DNA of 64,000 nucleotides from Maritimibacter dapengensis. Its GTDB lineage: Bacteria > Pseudomonadota > Alphaproteobacteria > Rhodobacterales > Rhodobacteraceae. The notes under the pieces are model-generated. The model did no database searches. It was given only the letters and a program-made list of their open reading frames with translations, and was not told where the DNA came from. This document shows positions 27,846 to 35,447 of this stretch, in pieces. The position numbers and the translations under genes are program-made. The stretch spans positions 496,001-560,000 of the forward strand of contig NZ_JAHUZE010000003.1 of NCBI RefSeq assembly GCF_019218265.1, read 5' to 3'. Each line of letters begins with the position of its first letter. Positions within the stretch are counted from its first letter, which is position 1.

Positions 27846-29054
27846 ATGCAACCGCAAACTTCGCCCCTGTCGGCGCGCCATATCCGGGTGATCCGGGCCT
27901 TGTCCGAGCATCGGAGGTTGTCCGACGCCGCCGATTCCGTCGCGCTGTCGCAACCCGCATTTTCGCGCTCGCTCCACGATGCCGAAGAACGCCTCGGGGT
28001 CTCCCTGTTTCAACGTGGCTGGGCCGGCTCCGAACCGACGGCGATGGGAGACATCGTGATCGCACAATGCCGCCGCATCTTCGCGGATATGGAAGCGGTG
28101 GAGCGTGGCGCGCTGGGCAATACAGGTGTCTTGCGCTTGCCCAATCTCGTGCGATGGCGGCATCTGCGCGCGGTCGCCGCCGTGGTCCGTCATGGCACCG
28201 CCTCAGCGGGGGCGCAGGCACTCGGCATCAGCCAGCCTGCCGTCTCCCAATCGCTGACCGCCTGCCAGGATTACGTGCGCGAACCGCTCTTCGCACGTCG
28301 ACAGACCGGGCTGGAGGCGCTGGAGCCCGCGCGCGCCCTCGCTGCGCTGTGGGACCGGATCGCCGGGGTCCTGTCCGACATACCCACGCGGCTCGAAGCT
28401 ACGGGAGATGAACTCGTGGGGCGCGTGTCGGTCGGAATGCTGCCTTTCTCTGGTCAATCCATGGTGCTCGATGCGTTTGGCGAAATCACCCGTCGCCACC
28501 CGCTGGTCCACCTTGTCGCCGTGCCGGGCGGCTATGACACGTTGTCCGACGCCCTCAAACGCGGCGAGATTGACCTGATCATGGGTGTGCTTCGCGCCCC
28601 GTCACCGGTTCCCGGTTTCGTCGAAGAACACCTGTATTTCGAGAACTACCTGATGATCGCCCGCCACGATCACCCGGTCCATCGCGCCGCAGTTTCCATC
28701 GAGGAGCTCGCCGGAGAACAATGGATTGTCGCGCCCCACGGCACCCCGATCCGTGCCTTTTTCGACCGAACCTTCCGTGACGCCGGTGCAAGTCCCCCAG
28801 CGCAATCCGCCGAGATGTTTTCATTCTCGAACGCAGAACAGATGATCGTCGCGAGCGGCTCGATCGCGCTCCTGTGCTACGGGCGATCCGGGTTGAAACG
28901 GCTTCGCCCGGAGCTGAAACCGGTTGATGTCGACCTCCCCGGCTCCCGTGTCTCGATCGGCGTCACCCGGTTCGGAGACGGCCCACCAAGCGACGCGATT
29001 GCCGAGTTTCTGCGGATCCTGCGGGAGAAGATTGACGAAGCGGGCGAGGCATAA
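27846..29054 (+). CDS. LysR-family regulator with two tandem N-terminal HTH domains
   Basis: A 402-residue regulator, about 100 residues longer than usual for the family. A first winged HTH spans residues about 8-75 (RHIRVIRALSEHRRLSDAAD, SQPAFSRSLHDAEERLG). A second complete LysR HTH follows at about 100-160 (RWRHLRAVAAVVRHGTASA, ALGISQPAVSQSLTACQDYV). The co-inducer-binding domain then runs to the end ('FVEEHLYFENYLMIARHDHP', 'EQWIVAPHGTPIRAFF'). It is divergent from the LigM-like/metF pair and probably controls it. GTG 27840 is an alternative start. No Shine-Dalgarno is visible; a TATATA element at the right distance suggests a leaderless transcript. Confidence 0.85.
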   Translation: MQPQTSPLSARHIRVIRALSEHRRLSDAADSVALSQPAFSRSLHDAEERLGVSLFQRGWAGSEPTAMGDIVIAQCRRIFADMEAVERGALGNTGVLRLPNLVRWRHLRAVAAVVRHGTASAGAQALGISQPAVSQSLTACQDYVREPLFARRQTGLEALEPARALAALWDRIAGVLSDIPTRLEATGDELVGRVSVGMLPFSGQSMVLDAFGEITRRHPLVHLVAVPGGYDTLSDALKRGEIDLIMGVLRAPSPVPGFVEEHLYFENYLMIARHDHPVHRAAVSIEELAGEQWIVAPHGTPIRAFFDRTFRDAGASPPAQSAEMFSFSNAEQMIVASGSIALLCYGRSGLKRLRPELKPVDVDLPGSRVSIGVTRFGDGPPSDAIAEFLRILREKIDEAGEA

Positions 29055-29069
29055 GGGCAGGGCGCGAAC

Positions 29070-29124
29070 CGCACGTGATGCCATACGCATGCCATACGCA
29101 ATACATACGTGAGACATACGTGGA
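29070..29124. repeat. Phased 11-bp tandem repeat array, locus 1 (consensus CCATAYGYNNN)
   Basis: Four contiguous 11-base units: CCATACGCATG (29081), CCATACGCAAT (29092), ACATACGTGAG (29103) and ACATACGTGGA (29114). A degenerate unit, CGCACGTGATG, precedes them at 29070. The array fills the gap between the convergent LysR and YciI genes. A second array of the same type lies at 52943-52997. Confidence 0.75.
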
Positions 29125-29135
29125 TTCCGGCGGTT

Positions 29136-29450
29136 TCAGCCGCTCATCCGCTCCGAAATCCGGTGCGCCTGGAACCCGTCCGCAAGCCGGGTGAGCCTGA
29201 GCGTGTCGACCACGCCTTCGGTGTAAAACGGGTCGCCCTCGGCAAAGGCGCGCGCGTTCTCTTCGCTGTCCGCTTCGAGCACGCCCCAATGCCCGATCGC
29301 ATTGCCGTCTGCATCCCACAAAGCCGACCCGATCAGCACGGAACACAGGCCGTTTCCGCCCGTTCCGACCCAATCGCGATGCGTGGGGCGAAGCCTGTCG
29401 CGTTCGTCCTGTTTGTCGGGGTGGTGGATGTTCTCCATGAGATAAAACAA
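29136..29450 (-). CDS. YciI-family protein
   Basis: A 104-residue ferredoxin-like alpha/beta protein with the YciI pattern. It has an N-terminal 'RPTHRDWV' histidine region, central 'GSALWDADGNAIGHWGVLEADS' and the segment 'AFAEGDPFYTEGVVDTLRLT'. Some relatives cleave chlorinated or hydroxylated muconolactones, but most are uncharacterised. It is the last gene of the run gntR - ligM-like - dctPQM - hydrolase - yciI and starts 4 bases after the hydrolase stop. A role in an aromatic or lactone pathway is possible but unproven. Confidence 0.85.
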   Translation of the reverse strand: MFYLMENIHHPDKQDERDRLRPTHRDWVGTGGNGLCSVLIGSALWDADGNAIGHWGVLEADSEENARAFAEGDPFYTEGVVDTLRLTRLADGFQAHRISERMSG

Positions 29451-29454
29451 GGCT

Positions 29455-30132
29455 CTATTCCTGCAAAAAACGGGCTATGAGTGGCCCGACGATCTCGGGT
29501 TTCTCGACCGGAGCAAAATGACCCGCGTCCTCGATGATCTCCAGCCGTGCGTTGGGCAGACGGCTCACCAGCTCTTCATGCTGAGCGACCGGCGACCACT
29601 GGTCCTGCCGCCCGACGACGACGAGCGTCTCGCACTTGATTTCGTGCAGATAGGACGACGCATCGGGCCGCGTCACCAACGCCCGGATCTGCCGCTCATG
29701 CGCTTCGGCATCCTTGCGCAGCACCATGTCGGTGAGACCCTTCATCAGCTCCGGCGTCTGGTTCGGCTCATACACCATCGGCGGCAACCACCGCGCCGCC
29801 AAAGCCTCCATCCCGTTCTCATGCCTATAAGCCACGATCTCGGCGCGCGCGTCGATTTCGCCTTCTTTCAAAGGGTGAAACCCGGTGTCCAGAAGCGCCA
29901 GCTTGCGCACACGCCCCGGCGCAATCCGTGCGATTTCCATCGCGACCCGCGCGCCCATGGAATGACCCGCGACTTCCAGCGGCCCCTCGGAAATGGCAAG
30001 GCAATCGGCCGCCATCTGCGCGATGCTTTCCTGCGTCGAGACATCTGCCACCATCGCCTGATCCATATGGTCCAGAATCGGCTCCCAACAGAACCGGTCG
30101 CAAAGCAAACCGGGGATCAGAATCGCGGTCAT
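29455..30132 (-). CDS. Alpha/beta hydrolase
   Basis: A 225-residue alpha/beta hydrolase fold enzyme. The nucleophile elbow is GHSMG (S58), and the likely acid and base are D177 (GRQDQWSP) and H205 (DAGHFAP). There is no signal peptide, so it acts in the cytoplasm. It overlaps dctM by 4 bases and is followed by the YciI gene, indicating co-expression with the TRAP transporter. It would hydrolyse an ester, lactone or ring-cleavage product of the imported compound. The substrate cannot be inferred from sequence. Confidence 0.85.
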   Translation of the reverse strand: MTAILIPGLLCDRFCWEPILDHMDQAMVADVSTQESIAQMAADCLAISEGPLEVAGHSMGARVAMEIARIAPGRVRKLALLDTGFHPLKEGEIDARAEIVAYRHENGMEALAARWLPPMVYEPNQTPELMKGLTDMVLRKDAEAHERQIRALVTRPDASSYLHEIKCETLVVVGRQDQWSPVAQHEELVSRLPNARLEIIEDAGHFAPVEKPEIVGPLIARFLQE

Positions 30133-31433
30133 TGGATCATCGTGTTGGGCAGGATCAGCGCGATCTGCGGGAAAGCGACGAGCAGGATGAGCGTCACCAG
30201 CATCGCGAACCAGAACGGCGCCACGCCACGGAACATCTTCGCGAGCGACACGTCTGGCGCCACGGATTTCACGATGAACACGTTTAATCCGACCGGCGGC
30301 GAGATCAGGCCCATTTCCAGTGTCAGAACGACAAGCACACCGAACCAGATCGGGTCGATGCCAAGCTGCTGCACAACCGGGAAGAAGATCGGCATCGACA
30401 GCACCATCATCGCGAACCCTTCAAGGAAGCAGCCGAGGATCAGGTAAATCGCCAGCATGATCGCCAGTACGCCGATCACCGGAATCGCCAGACCCTCGAG
30501 ATAGGTGCCGAGCCATTGCGGAATGTGGCTGAGCGCGAGGAAGGTCTTGATCATGTACGCCGAGATCAGGATCAGCATCACGGTCGCGGTGGTCACGACG
30601 CTGTCCTGCGCGGCCTTCCAGAATTTCGCGAAGTTCAGGTTGCCCATGAGCGTCCCGAACAGGATCACGAGACCCGCGCCAACGGCCGAGGCTTCGACGG
30701 GCGAGAAGATGCCCGTGTAGATGCCGCCAATCGTCAGAACGATCACGAGTAGGATCGGAGCCGCACCGCCGGTGGACCGCATCTTTTCCGTAAACGTCGT
30801 GGACGGACCTTTCGGCCCCATCGCGGGCTTGAACCACGTGATGACGAGGATCGTCAGGATGAACATGGACAGCAGCAAAAGACCCGGAAGCACACCTGCA
30901 AGGAAGAGCCGCCCGATCGATTCCTGCGTCAGGAGCGCATAGATCACGAAACCGGTAGAGGGCGGGATCAGGATGCCAAGCGTGCCGCCAGCCGCAACGA
31001 CGCCGGTCGAAAGCCGGTCGTCGTATTCGAACCGCTTCATTTCCGACAGCGACACGCGCCCGATGGTCAGGGCCGAAGCCACCGAGGACCCCGACAGTGC
31101 GGCGAAACCACCGCATGCGACCACGGTGGCCGAAGCCAACCCGCCCCGGATCGACCCGATCCAGGCATAAGCCGCGTCATAGAGTTTCCGGCTCATCCCG
31201 GTCTCGGTCGCCACGTTCCCCATCAGAATGAACAGCGGAACCACCACGAGCTCGACCTTCGCGGCGAGCGAGAAGCTGTCCGAGGCCAGCTGGCTCAACG
31301 CGGCCTGCGGTGAGTTCAGGATGGAAACGCCCACGAATCCGACCGCGAACATGGCGAAGGCCACCGGGATACGCAGTCCGAGAAGGACGAATAGCGAAAT
31401 GAGCCCGATGAGCCCGATCATTTCCCCGCTCAT
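30129..31433 (-). CDS. dctM: TRAP transporter large permease (DctM)
   Basis: A 434-residue DctM protein with about 12 helices. It begins 'GLIGLISLFVLLGLRIPVAF' and carries the conserved 'VVPLFILMGNVATETGMSRKLYDAAYAWIG' region split over two helices, 'GTLGILIPPS' and 'PVGLNVFIVKSVAPDVSL'. It is the sodium-coupled transport subunit of a tripartite periplasmic transporter. It overlaps dctQ and the hydrolase by 4 bases on each side. Confidence 0.95.
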   Translation of the reverse strand: MSGEMIGLIGLISLFVLLGLRIPVAFAMFAVGFVGVSILNSPQAALSQLASDSFSLAAKVELVVVPLFILMGNVATETGMSRKLYDAAYAWIGSIRGGLASATVVACGGFAALSGSSVASALTIGRVSLSEMKRFEYDDRLSTGVVAAGGTLGILIPPSTGFVIYALLTQESIGRLFLAGVLPGLLLLSMFILTILVITWFKPAMGPKGPSTTFTEKMRSTGGAAPILLVIVLTIGGIYTGIFSPVEASAVGAGLVILFGTLMGNLNFAKFWKAAQDSVVTTATVMLILISAYMIKTFLALSHIPQWLGTYLEGLAIPVIGVLAIMLAIYLILGCFLEGFAMMVLSMPIFFPVVQQLGIDPIWFGVLVVLTLEMGLISPPVGLNVFIVKSVAPDVSLAKMFRGVAPFWFAMLVTLILLVAFPQIALILPNTMIQ

Positions 31434-31948
31434 GCGCGCCCCTTGCTTTCCTGCCCGTTGTCACCCGTCACGATCAACTGGACGGCGCGAAGTGTCATGG
31501 CGAGTGCCGTGACGATCGACATCACGACGATGGCGCCTTTGAACCAGTCGAATTGAAGGTCGATAATGTTTGTTGTCTGCACGATATTCATCTGGAACCG
31601 CATCAGATAGATCGACTGCCATGTCGTCCAGGCGATCCCGGCGAAAATCACGGCGCCGATGATGGCCGAGGCAAAATCGCCGGCCCAGATCATCCAACGC
31701 GGCATCGTGCCTTCGAAGAGGTCCACGTTGACGTGGCCCCCGATCTTGTCGCACAGCGCCATGCCACCGAACACGATCAAGGTCATGCCCATTGCGGTGA
31801 TGTCCTGCGCACCGGTGAGGGGCGCTCCGAAGAACCGCCCGATCACATCGACAAGAATGACGGTGACCTCGACCACGAGGCCTACCGTGCCGATAAGGGC
31901 AGTCAGGCGAATAAGCCTGTCTGCCCAGTTGTTTAGCCGTGCCAGCAA
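31430..31948 (-). CDS. dctQ: TRAP transporter small permease (DctQ)
   Basis: A 172-residue protein with four membrane helices. The family features are 'VILVDVIGRFFGAPLTGAQDI' and 'FGGMALCDKIGGHVNVDLFE', followed by two helices. It pairs with the DctM protein encoded immediately downstream and the DctP protein encoded 3 bases upstream. Confidence 0.94.
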   Translation of the reverse strand: MLARLNNWADRLIRLTALIGTVGLVVEVTVILVDVIGRFFGAPLTGAQDITAMGMTLIVFGGMALCDKIGGHVNVDLFEGTMPRWMIWAGDFASAIIGAVIFAGIAWTTWQSIYLMRFQMNIVQTTNIIDLQFDWFKGAIVVMSIVTALAMTLRAVQLIVTGDNGQESKGRA

Positions 31949-31951
31949 GTC

Positions 31952-32932
31952 TTACATGCCCTGCATGGTCTTGAGGACGTCTTCGCCGCCCACATTCGCG
32001 ACGACTTCGTCACGGATCGGGTAGGTCAGTTCCTCGAACGCGGCGCGCTCTTCGTCGGTCAGCGTGTAGACGGTGTTGTCGTCCATGCTCGAGATCTGCT
32101 CGATCACCGACTCGGCGCGGGCGTACCAGCCCTCTTCGGCGGATTTCGAAAGCTCACGACCCGCGATGGCGTCGATTGCCGCCTTTTCCGCGTCCGGCAG
32201 GCTGTCATACTTCGACTGGTTCATCACGACGTAGAACGAGATGTGGCCAAGCGGCGCGTTGAGCGTGTAGCTGTTCGCCACCTCATCGAGTTTGAAGTCG
32301 CCGATGGCCGACGCGCCGGTGATGACGCCGTCGATCAGGCCGGTCTGAAGCGAGTTGTAGATCTCGCCGGCCGGCATCTGAACCGGGGTCGCTCCAAGGG
32401 ATTCGACGGCGGCTGCGGCTGCGGAGCCGGAGACGCGGATCTTCAGACCTTCGAGGTCGGCGGGCGTGCGCACGTCCACGTCCTTCATGATGAAGACGTT
32501 CGGTTCCGAGAGCCAAAGCGCAAGCGGCTTGGTGCCCGGAAACTCGCCGTCGAGCTGGCCTGCCTCATAGGCGTTCCAGATCATGTCGTAGCCGGTCATG
32601 CCCTCGGGCTTCGCGCCCGGAAGCTCGGAGACCATGGTCAGCGGGAACTGCGACGAGGTGTAGCCCTGAAGGCCCCAGACGATGTCGGCCACGCCCTGAA
32701 CCACGCGGACATATTGCTCGAGCGGGCCAGCGCCAAGCTCGCCGCCCGGATAGACGTCGATCTGGAGACCGCTGTCGGCGGTCGCGGCCTGAAGCGGCTC
32801 GATGGTCGATTTCGTAAGCGTGTGCGCGGGCGGAACCCAGTGCGCGAATTTGACCGTTTCGGCCAGGCCCGGCGCGGCGGCTGCCACGGTGAGCGCGGCG
32901 GCGGCGGCTGCGGTACGAAGTGCGGTAATCAT
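31952..32932 (-). CDS. dctP: TRAP transporter substrate-binding protein (DctP)
   Basis: A 326-residue periplasmic protein with a signal peptide (about 1-24, ending LAETVKFAH). Family segments include 'WVPPAHTLTKSTIEP', 'VYPGGELGAGPLEQY', 'LKIRVSGSAAAAAVESLGATPV' and 'EIYNSLQTGLIDGVITG'. The arginine in LKIRVSG is the usual ligand-carboxylate contact in DctP proteins, so the substrate is probably an organic acid. It is the first gene of the transporter set, about 210 bases downstream of the second LigM-like gene, with a purine-rich GGAGGAAAAAGGA leader. Confidence 0.93.
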   Translation of the reverse strand: MITALRTAAAAAALTVAAAAPGLAETVKFAHWVPPAHTLTKSTIEPLQAATADSGLQIDVYPGGELGAGPLEQYVRVVQGVADIVWGLQGYTSSQFPLTMVSELPGAKPEGMTGYDMIWNAYEAGQLDGEFPGTKPLALWLSEPNVFIMKDVDVRTPADLEGLKIRVSGSAAAAAVESLGATPVQMPAGEIYNSLQTGLIDGVITGASAIGDFKLDEVANSYTLNAPLGHISFYVVMNQSKYDSLPDAEKAAIDAIAGRELSKSAEEGWYARAESVIEQISSMDDNTVYTLTDEERAAFEELTYPIRDEVVANVGGEDVLKTMQGM

Positions 32933-33145
32933 TCCTTTTTCCTCCCAAGGTTCTGATCTGCCGGCCCAAGACTAGGGCGGTTTGCCGCCGCAACCTAGAA
33001 GCAAAAGGGGGTCGAGCAAATCACATTCGCGCCTACCTCGATAAGTTGAGGCTATTTTGATGCCATAAACGGCGGCGCTCTTGAGCCGTTCGGCAAATCG
33101 GACGCGGCGGGGTGTCGCACCAGCCGCGTCCGGGTGTCTTCAGAC

Positions 33146-34555
33146 TCAGGAGCCTTTGGTGCGCCAGCTGTCTGCGTAGCTTTCGCGAGCTTCGGTCGAG
33201 TAGGGCGTCGGCGAGACGCGAACGCGAATCGTCGTCTGCTCATGCGGCTCGACCGAGGTTTTCTTGGAGCCGCCGTCCGGTTCGCCCCAGGTCATCTCGA
33301 GAACGTCGCCGACTTCGACCGACTGATCCACCACGCCGAGCGACAAGAGGCAGCGCTCGTTGAAGGAATAGCCGTTGAACATCGACATGCCGACCATCTT
33401 GTCGCCCTGTTTCACCATGTCCGCGGTGGACGAGGCGTAGTTCGGCTGCGGGAAGTCGATCCACTTGTAGTTCTTCTCACCCGGAGCGAAGGACGAAGCG
33501 ATGACTTTCATCACGTCTTCCGCGTTCCACTCGAAGGTGACCTTCTTGCGGTTGGACTCGGACCCTTTCATCTTGGTCAGGGCGTCTTTGCCGATGAAGT
33601 CGTCTTTCTTCCAGCCGATGTAGAAGCCGTAGCCAAGCTCGAACGGGTTCACGTAGTAGTCTTCGATGTTGTCCGAGACGAACGAACCGCCGATGGAGCC
33701 TGCCGCCTCGTAGTGGTTCTCGGTGAGCCACTCACGGTACTCTTTCATCATGCCGTCGCCGGTGTAGATGCCGGGCAGCGGCGAAGGGATCCAGCCGCTC
33801 TCGACCGTGTTGGTCGAATAGGCGCGCGAACCCACGAAGTGCATTTCGACGCCGACTTCGCGGGCGGCCTGCTGAATGGTCGTCTGGATGTAGTGTTTGT
33901 CGGCATACGGACCCCAGATTTCCAGACCGGGCGCACCGGCCATGCCGTGACGCAGGGCCTGAACCTTGCGGGTGCCGATGTTGATCGTGTCGACGTGGAA
34001 GAACTTGATCTCCGGAACCGGGCCGCCGTTGATCTTTTCAAAGATCTTGTCGGCATCGGGGCCCTGGATCTGGAAACGGTAATGCGTGCGGTAGATCGCC
34101 TTGCCATCCGGGCGCGAATCCGAGCGCGGGTCGTAGGACACCTTGACGTTCCACTTGCCGATCGCGGCCTGGAACATGATCCAGTTCGAGGTCGGGGCGC
34201 GGCCAACGGTGACGTACTTGTTGTCATCGAGGCGGAAGATGATGTGGTCGCCGATCACGTGGCCGGCCGGGGTCACGGGCACGAAGTGCTTCGCGCGGCC
34301 CATGTCGAAGTTGCCGAAGTCGTTGATACCGACGTGGCTCAGAAACGCGGCGGCGTCCGGGCCTTCGACGGTGACTTCGTCCATGTGGTGCGACTGGTCA
34401 TAAACCACGACCGAGTCACGCCAAGCGTTCTGCTCGGAACGCCAGTTGGTGAATTCCGGCGCGACACCCGGATAGATGTACATGCCGATTTTGGAATTGC
34501 GCAGGTGATCGACGATGTTCGTCTCCTGCATGACTTGCTCAAGGCTCTTGACCAT
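33146..34555 (-). CDS. LigM-like tetrahydrofolate-dependent O-demethylase (copy 2)
   Basis: A 469-residue protein that resembles the aryl O-demethylase LigM more closely than copy 1, from 'RNSKIGMYIYPGVAPEFTNW' to 'SVEPHEQTTIRVRVSPTPYS'. The LigM-equivalent residues recalled from its structure are present: H57 (SHHM), R119 (TVGRAP) and catalytic Y246 (VGSRAYSTN). It would transfer a methyl group from a methoxylated, probably carboxylated substrate to THF. The start has a GGGAGG ribosome binding site. A TGTATACA palindrome sits on its -10 region, implying control by the adjacent GntR protein. The downstream TRAP transporter is a candidate importer for its substrate. Confidence 0.85.
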   Translation of the reverse strand: MVKSLEQVMQETNIVDHLRNSKIGMYIYPGVAPEFTNWRSEQNAWRDSVVVYDQSHHMDEVTVEGPDAAAFLSHVGINDFGNFDMGRAKHFVPVTPAGHVIGDHIIFRLDDNKYVTVGRAPTSNWIMFQAAIGKWNVKVSYDPRSDSRPDGKAIYRTHYRFQIQGPDADKIFEKINGGPVPEIKFFHVDTINIGTRKVQALRHGMAGAPGLEIWGPYADKHYIQTTIQQAAREVGVEMHFVGSRAYSTNTVESGWIPSPLPGIYTGDGMMKEYREWLTENHYEAAGSIGGSFVSDNIEDYYVNPFELGYGFYIGWKKDDFIGKDALTKMKGSESNRKKVTFEWNAEDVMKVIASSFAPGEKNYKWIDFPQPNYASSTADMVKQGDKMVGMSMFNGYSFNERCLLSLGVVDQSVEVGDVLEMTWGEPDGGSKKTSVEPHEQTTIRVRVSPTPYSTEARESYADSWRTKGS

Positions 34556-34579
34556 GATGTCCTCCCTGGGATGAAAATT

Positions 34580-34587
34580 GTATACAT
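34580..34587. promoter_or_regulatory. GntR-type operator TGTATACA on the promoter of the second LigM-like gene
   Basis: The 8-bp palindrome TGTATACA contains the candidate -10 (TATACA) of a minus-strand promoter whose -35 is TTGCGC with a 17-base spacer. The same palindrome occurs twice in front of the gntR gene (35404-35425). This arrangement fits repression by steric block. Confidence 0.65.
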
Positions 34588-34669
34588 GGATGCCATGCGC
34601 GGCGCAAAATGCAAGCGGTTTTCGGGATTTTCGCCGAAAATTGCCGCAAAATGTATGCGCGACCGCGTG

Positions 34670-35389
34670 TTACTCCACGACGAGAGCCATCGCCGGATGC
34701 GCGAAATCCGCGCCGAGCGCCTTGGCCTCGAGGTTTCGCCGCGCGATTCGGGCGTGTTCGCGCGCCAGCGCCTCGGCCCGCGCACCCTCACGGCCTGCTA
34801 TCGCTTCGATCATCGCCCGATGCTGCGCCTGAGCGAGGATCAGCGACTGAATCATCCCGTCCCGGTCGCGTTGCCGAAACACGAACGCCGAGGGTGATGC
34901 GAAGGGCAGCGACTTCACCCGCTCCAGCTCGCTCTGCACGATGGGAGAGGGGCAAAGCCGCGACAATTCGTCATGAAATGCTGCGTTCAGCTCGGAATAC
35001 AGGTCCAGGTCCGGCTGCCCGGAAACGGCAAAACAGGCGTCGATTCGACCGACCAGTTCATTGACATGGCTGATTTGTTCGTCGGAAACGCCAGCTTCTG
35101 CGGCAAGCCGAACCGCCGTGCCTTCGAGCACGCCGCGAAGCTCGATGGCGTCGACCACATCGGCATGGGTAAACGACCGCACGACGAAGCCGCCGCTCTG
35201 CGCGCGCTCCAACAGACCTTCCTCCGCAAGCCGGCTCATCGCCTCGCGCACAGGGGTCCGGGACACGTCGAGTTCCTCGGCCAAAGCGACCTCGAACAAC
35301 CGTGTGCCACCGGGCAATTCGCCCTTGATGATCCGCTGCCGCAGGTCGTAGGCCGCTCGTTTCGCGTTGGTATTGCCACGATCACTCAC
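34670..35389 (-). CDS. GntR-family (FCD domain) transcriptional regulator
   Basis: A 239-residue FadR-type regulator. The N-terminal winged HTH contains 'LRQRIIKGELPGGTRLFEVA' and 'LDVSRTPVREAMSRLAEEGL'. The C-terminal helical FCD domain has 'AIELRGVLEGTAVRLAAE', 'FHDELSRLC' and 'QHRAMIEAI', whose histidines often bind a metal-organic acid ligand. GTG 35389 is chosen because of the GGAGGG ribosome binding site ahead of it; the frame extends upstream without support. It is the first gene of the run leading to the LigM-like enzyme and TRAP transporter and probably represses itself and them. Confidence 0.9.
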   Translation of the reverse strand: MSDRGNTNAKRAAYDLRQRIIKGELPGGTRLFEVALAEELDVSRTPVREAMSRLAEEGLLERAQSGGFVVRSFTHADVVDAIELRGVLEGTAVRLAAEAGVSDEQISHVNELVGRIDACFAVSGQPDLDLYSELNAAFHDELSRLCPSPIVQSELERVKSLPFASPSAFVFRQRDRDGMIQSLILAQAQHRAMIEAIAGREGARAEALAREHARIARRNLEAKALGADFAHPAMALVVE

Positions 35390-35403
35390 ACTGAACCCTC
35401 CGA

Positions 35404-35443
35404 TGTATACACGGGAATGTATACAAAGCGCGGCGCGTGTCAA
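35404..35443 (-). promoter_or_regulatory. gntR promoter with two TGTATACA operators
   Basis: Two TGTATACA palindromes (35404-35411 and 35418-35425) have centres 14 bases apart. On the minus strand a TTGACA -35 (35443-35438), a 16-base spacer and a TACATT -10 (35421-35416) overlap the second palindrome. This predicts autoregulation by the encoded GntR protein. Confidence 0.65.
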
Positions 35444-35447
35444 AGGC

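Noticed and set aside
33134-34897. 587-codon frame on the plus strand opposite the second LigM-like gene
   Set aside because: Antisense to a strongly conserved enzyme; composition is typical of mirror frames in GC-rich DNA.
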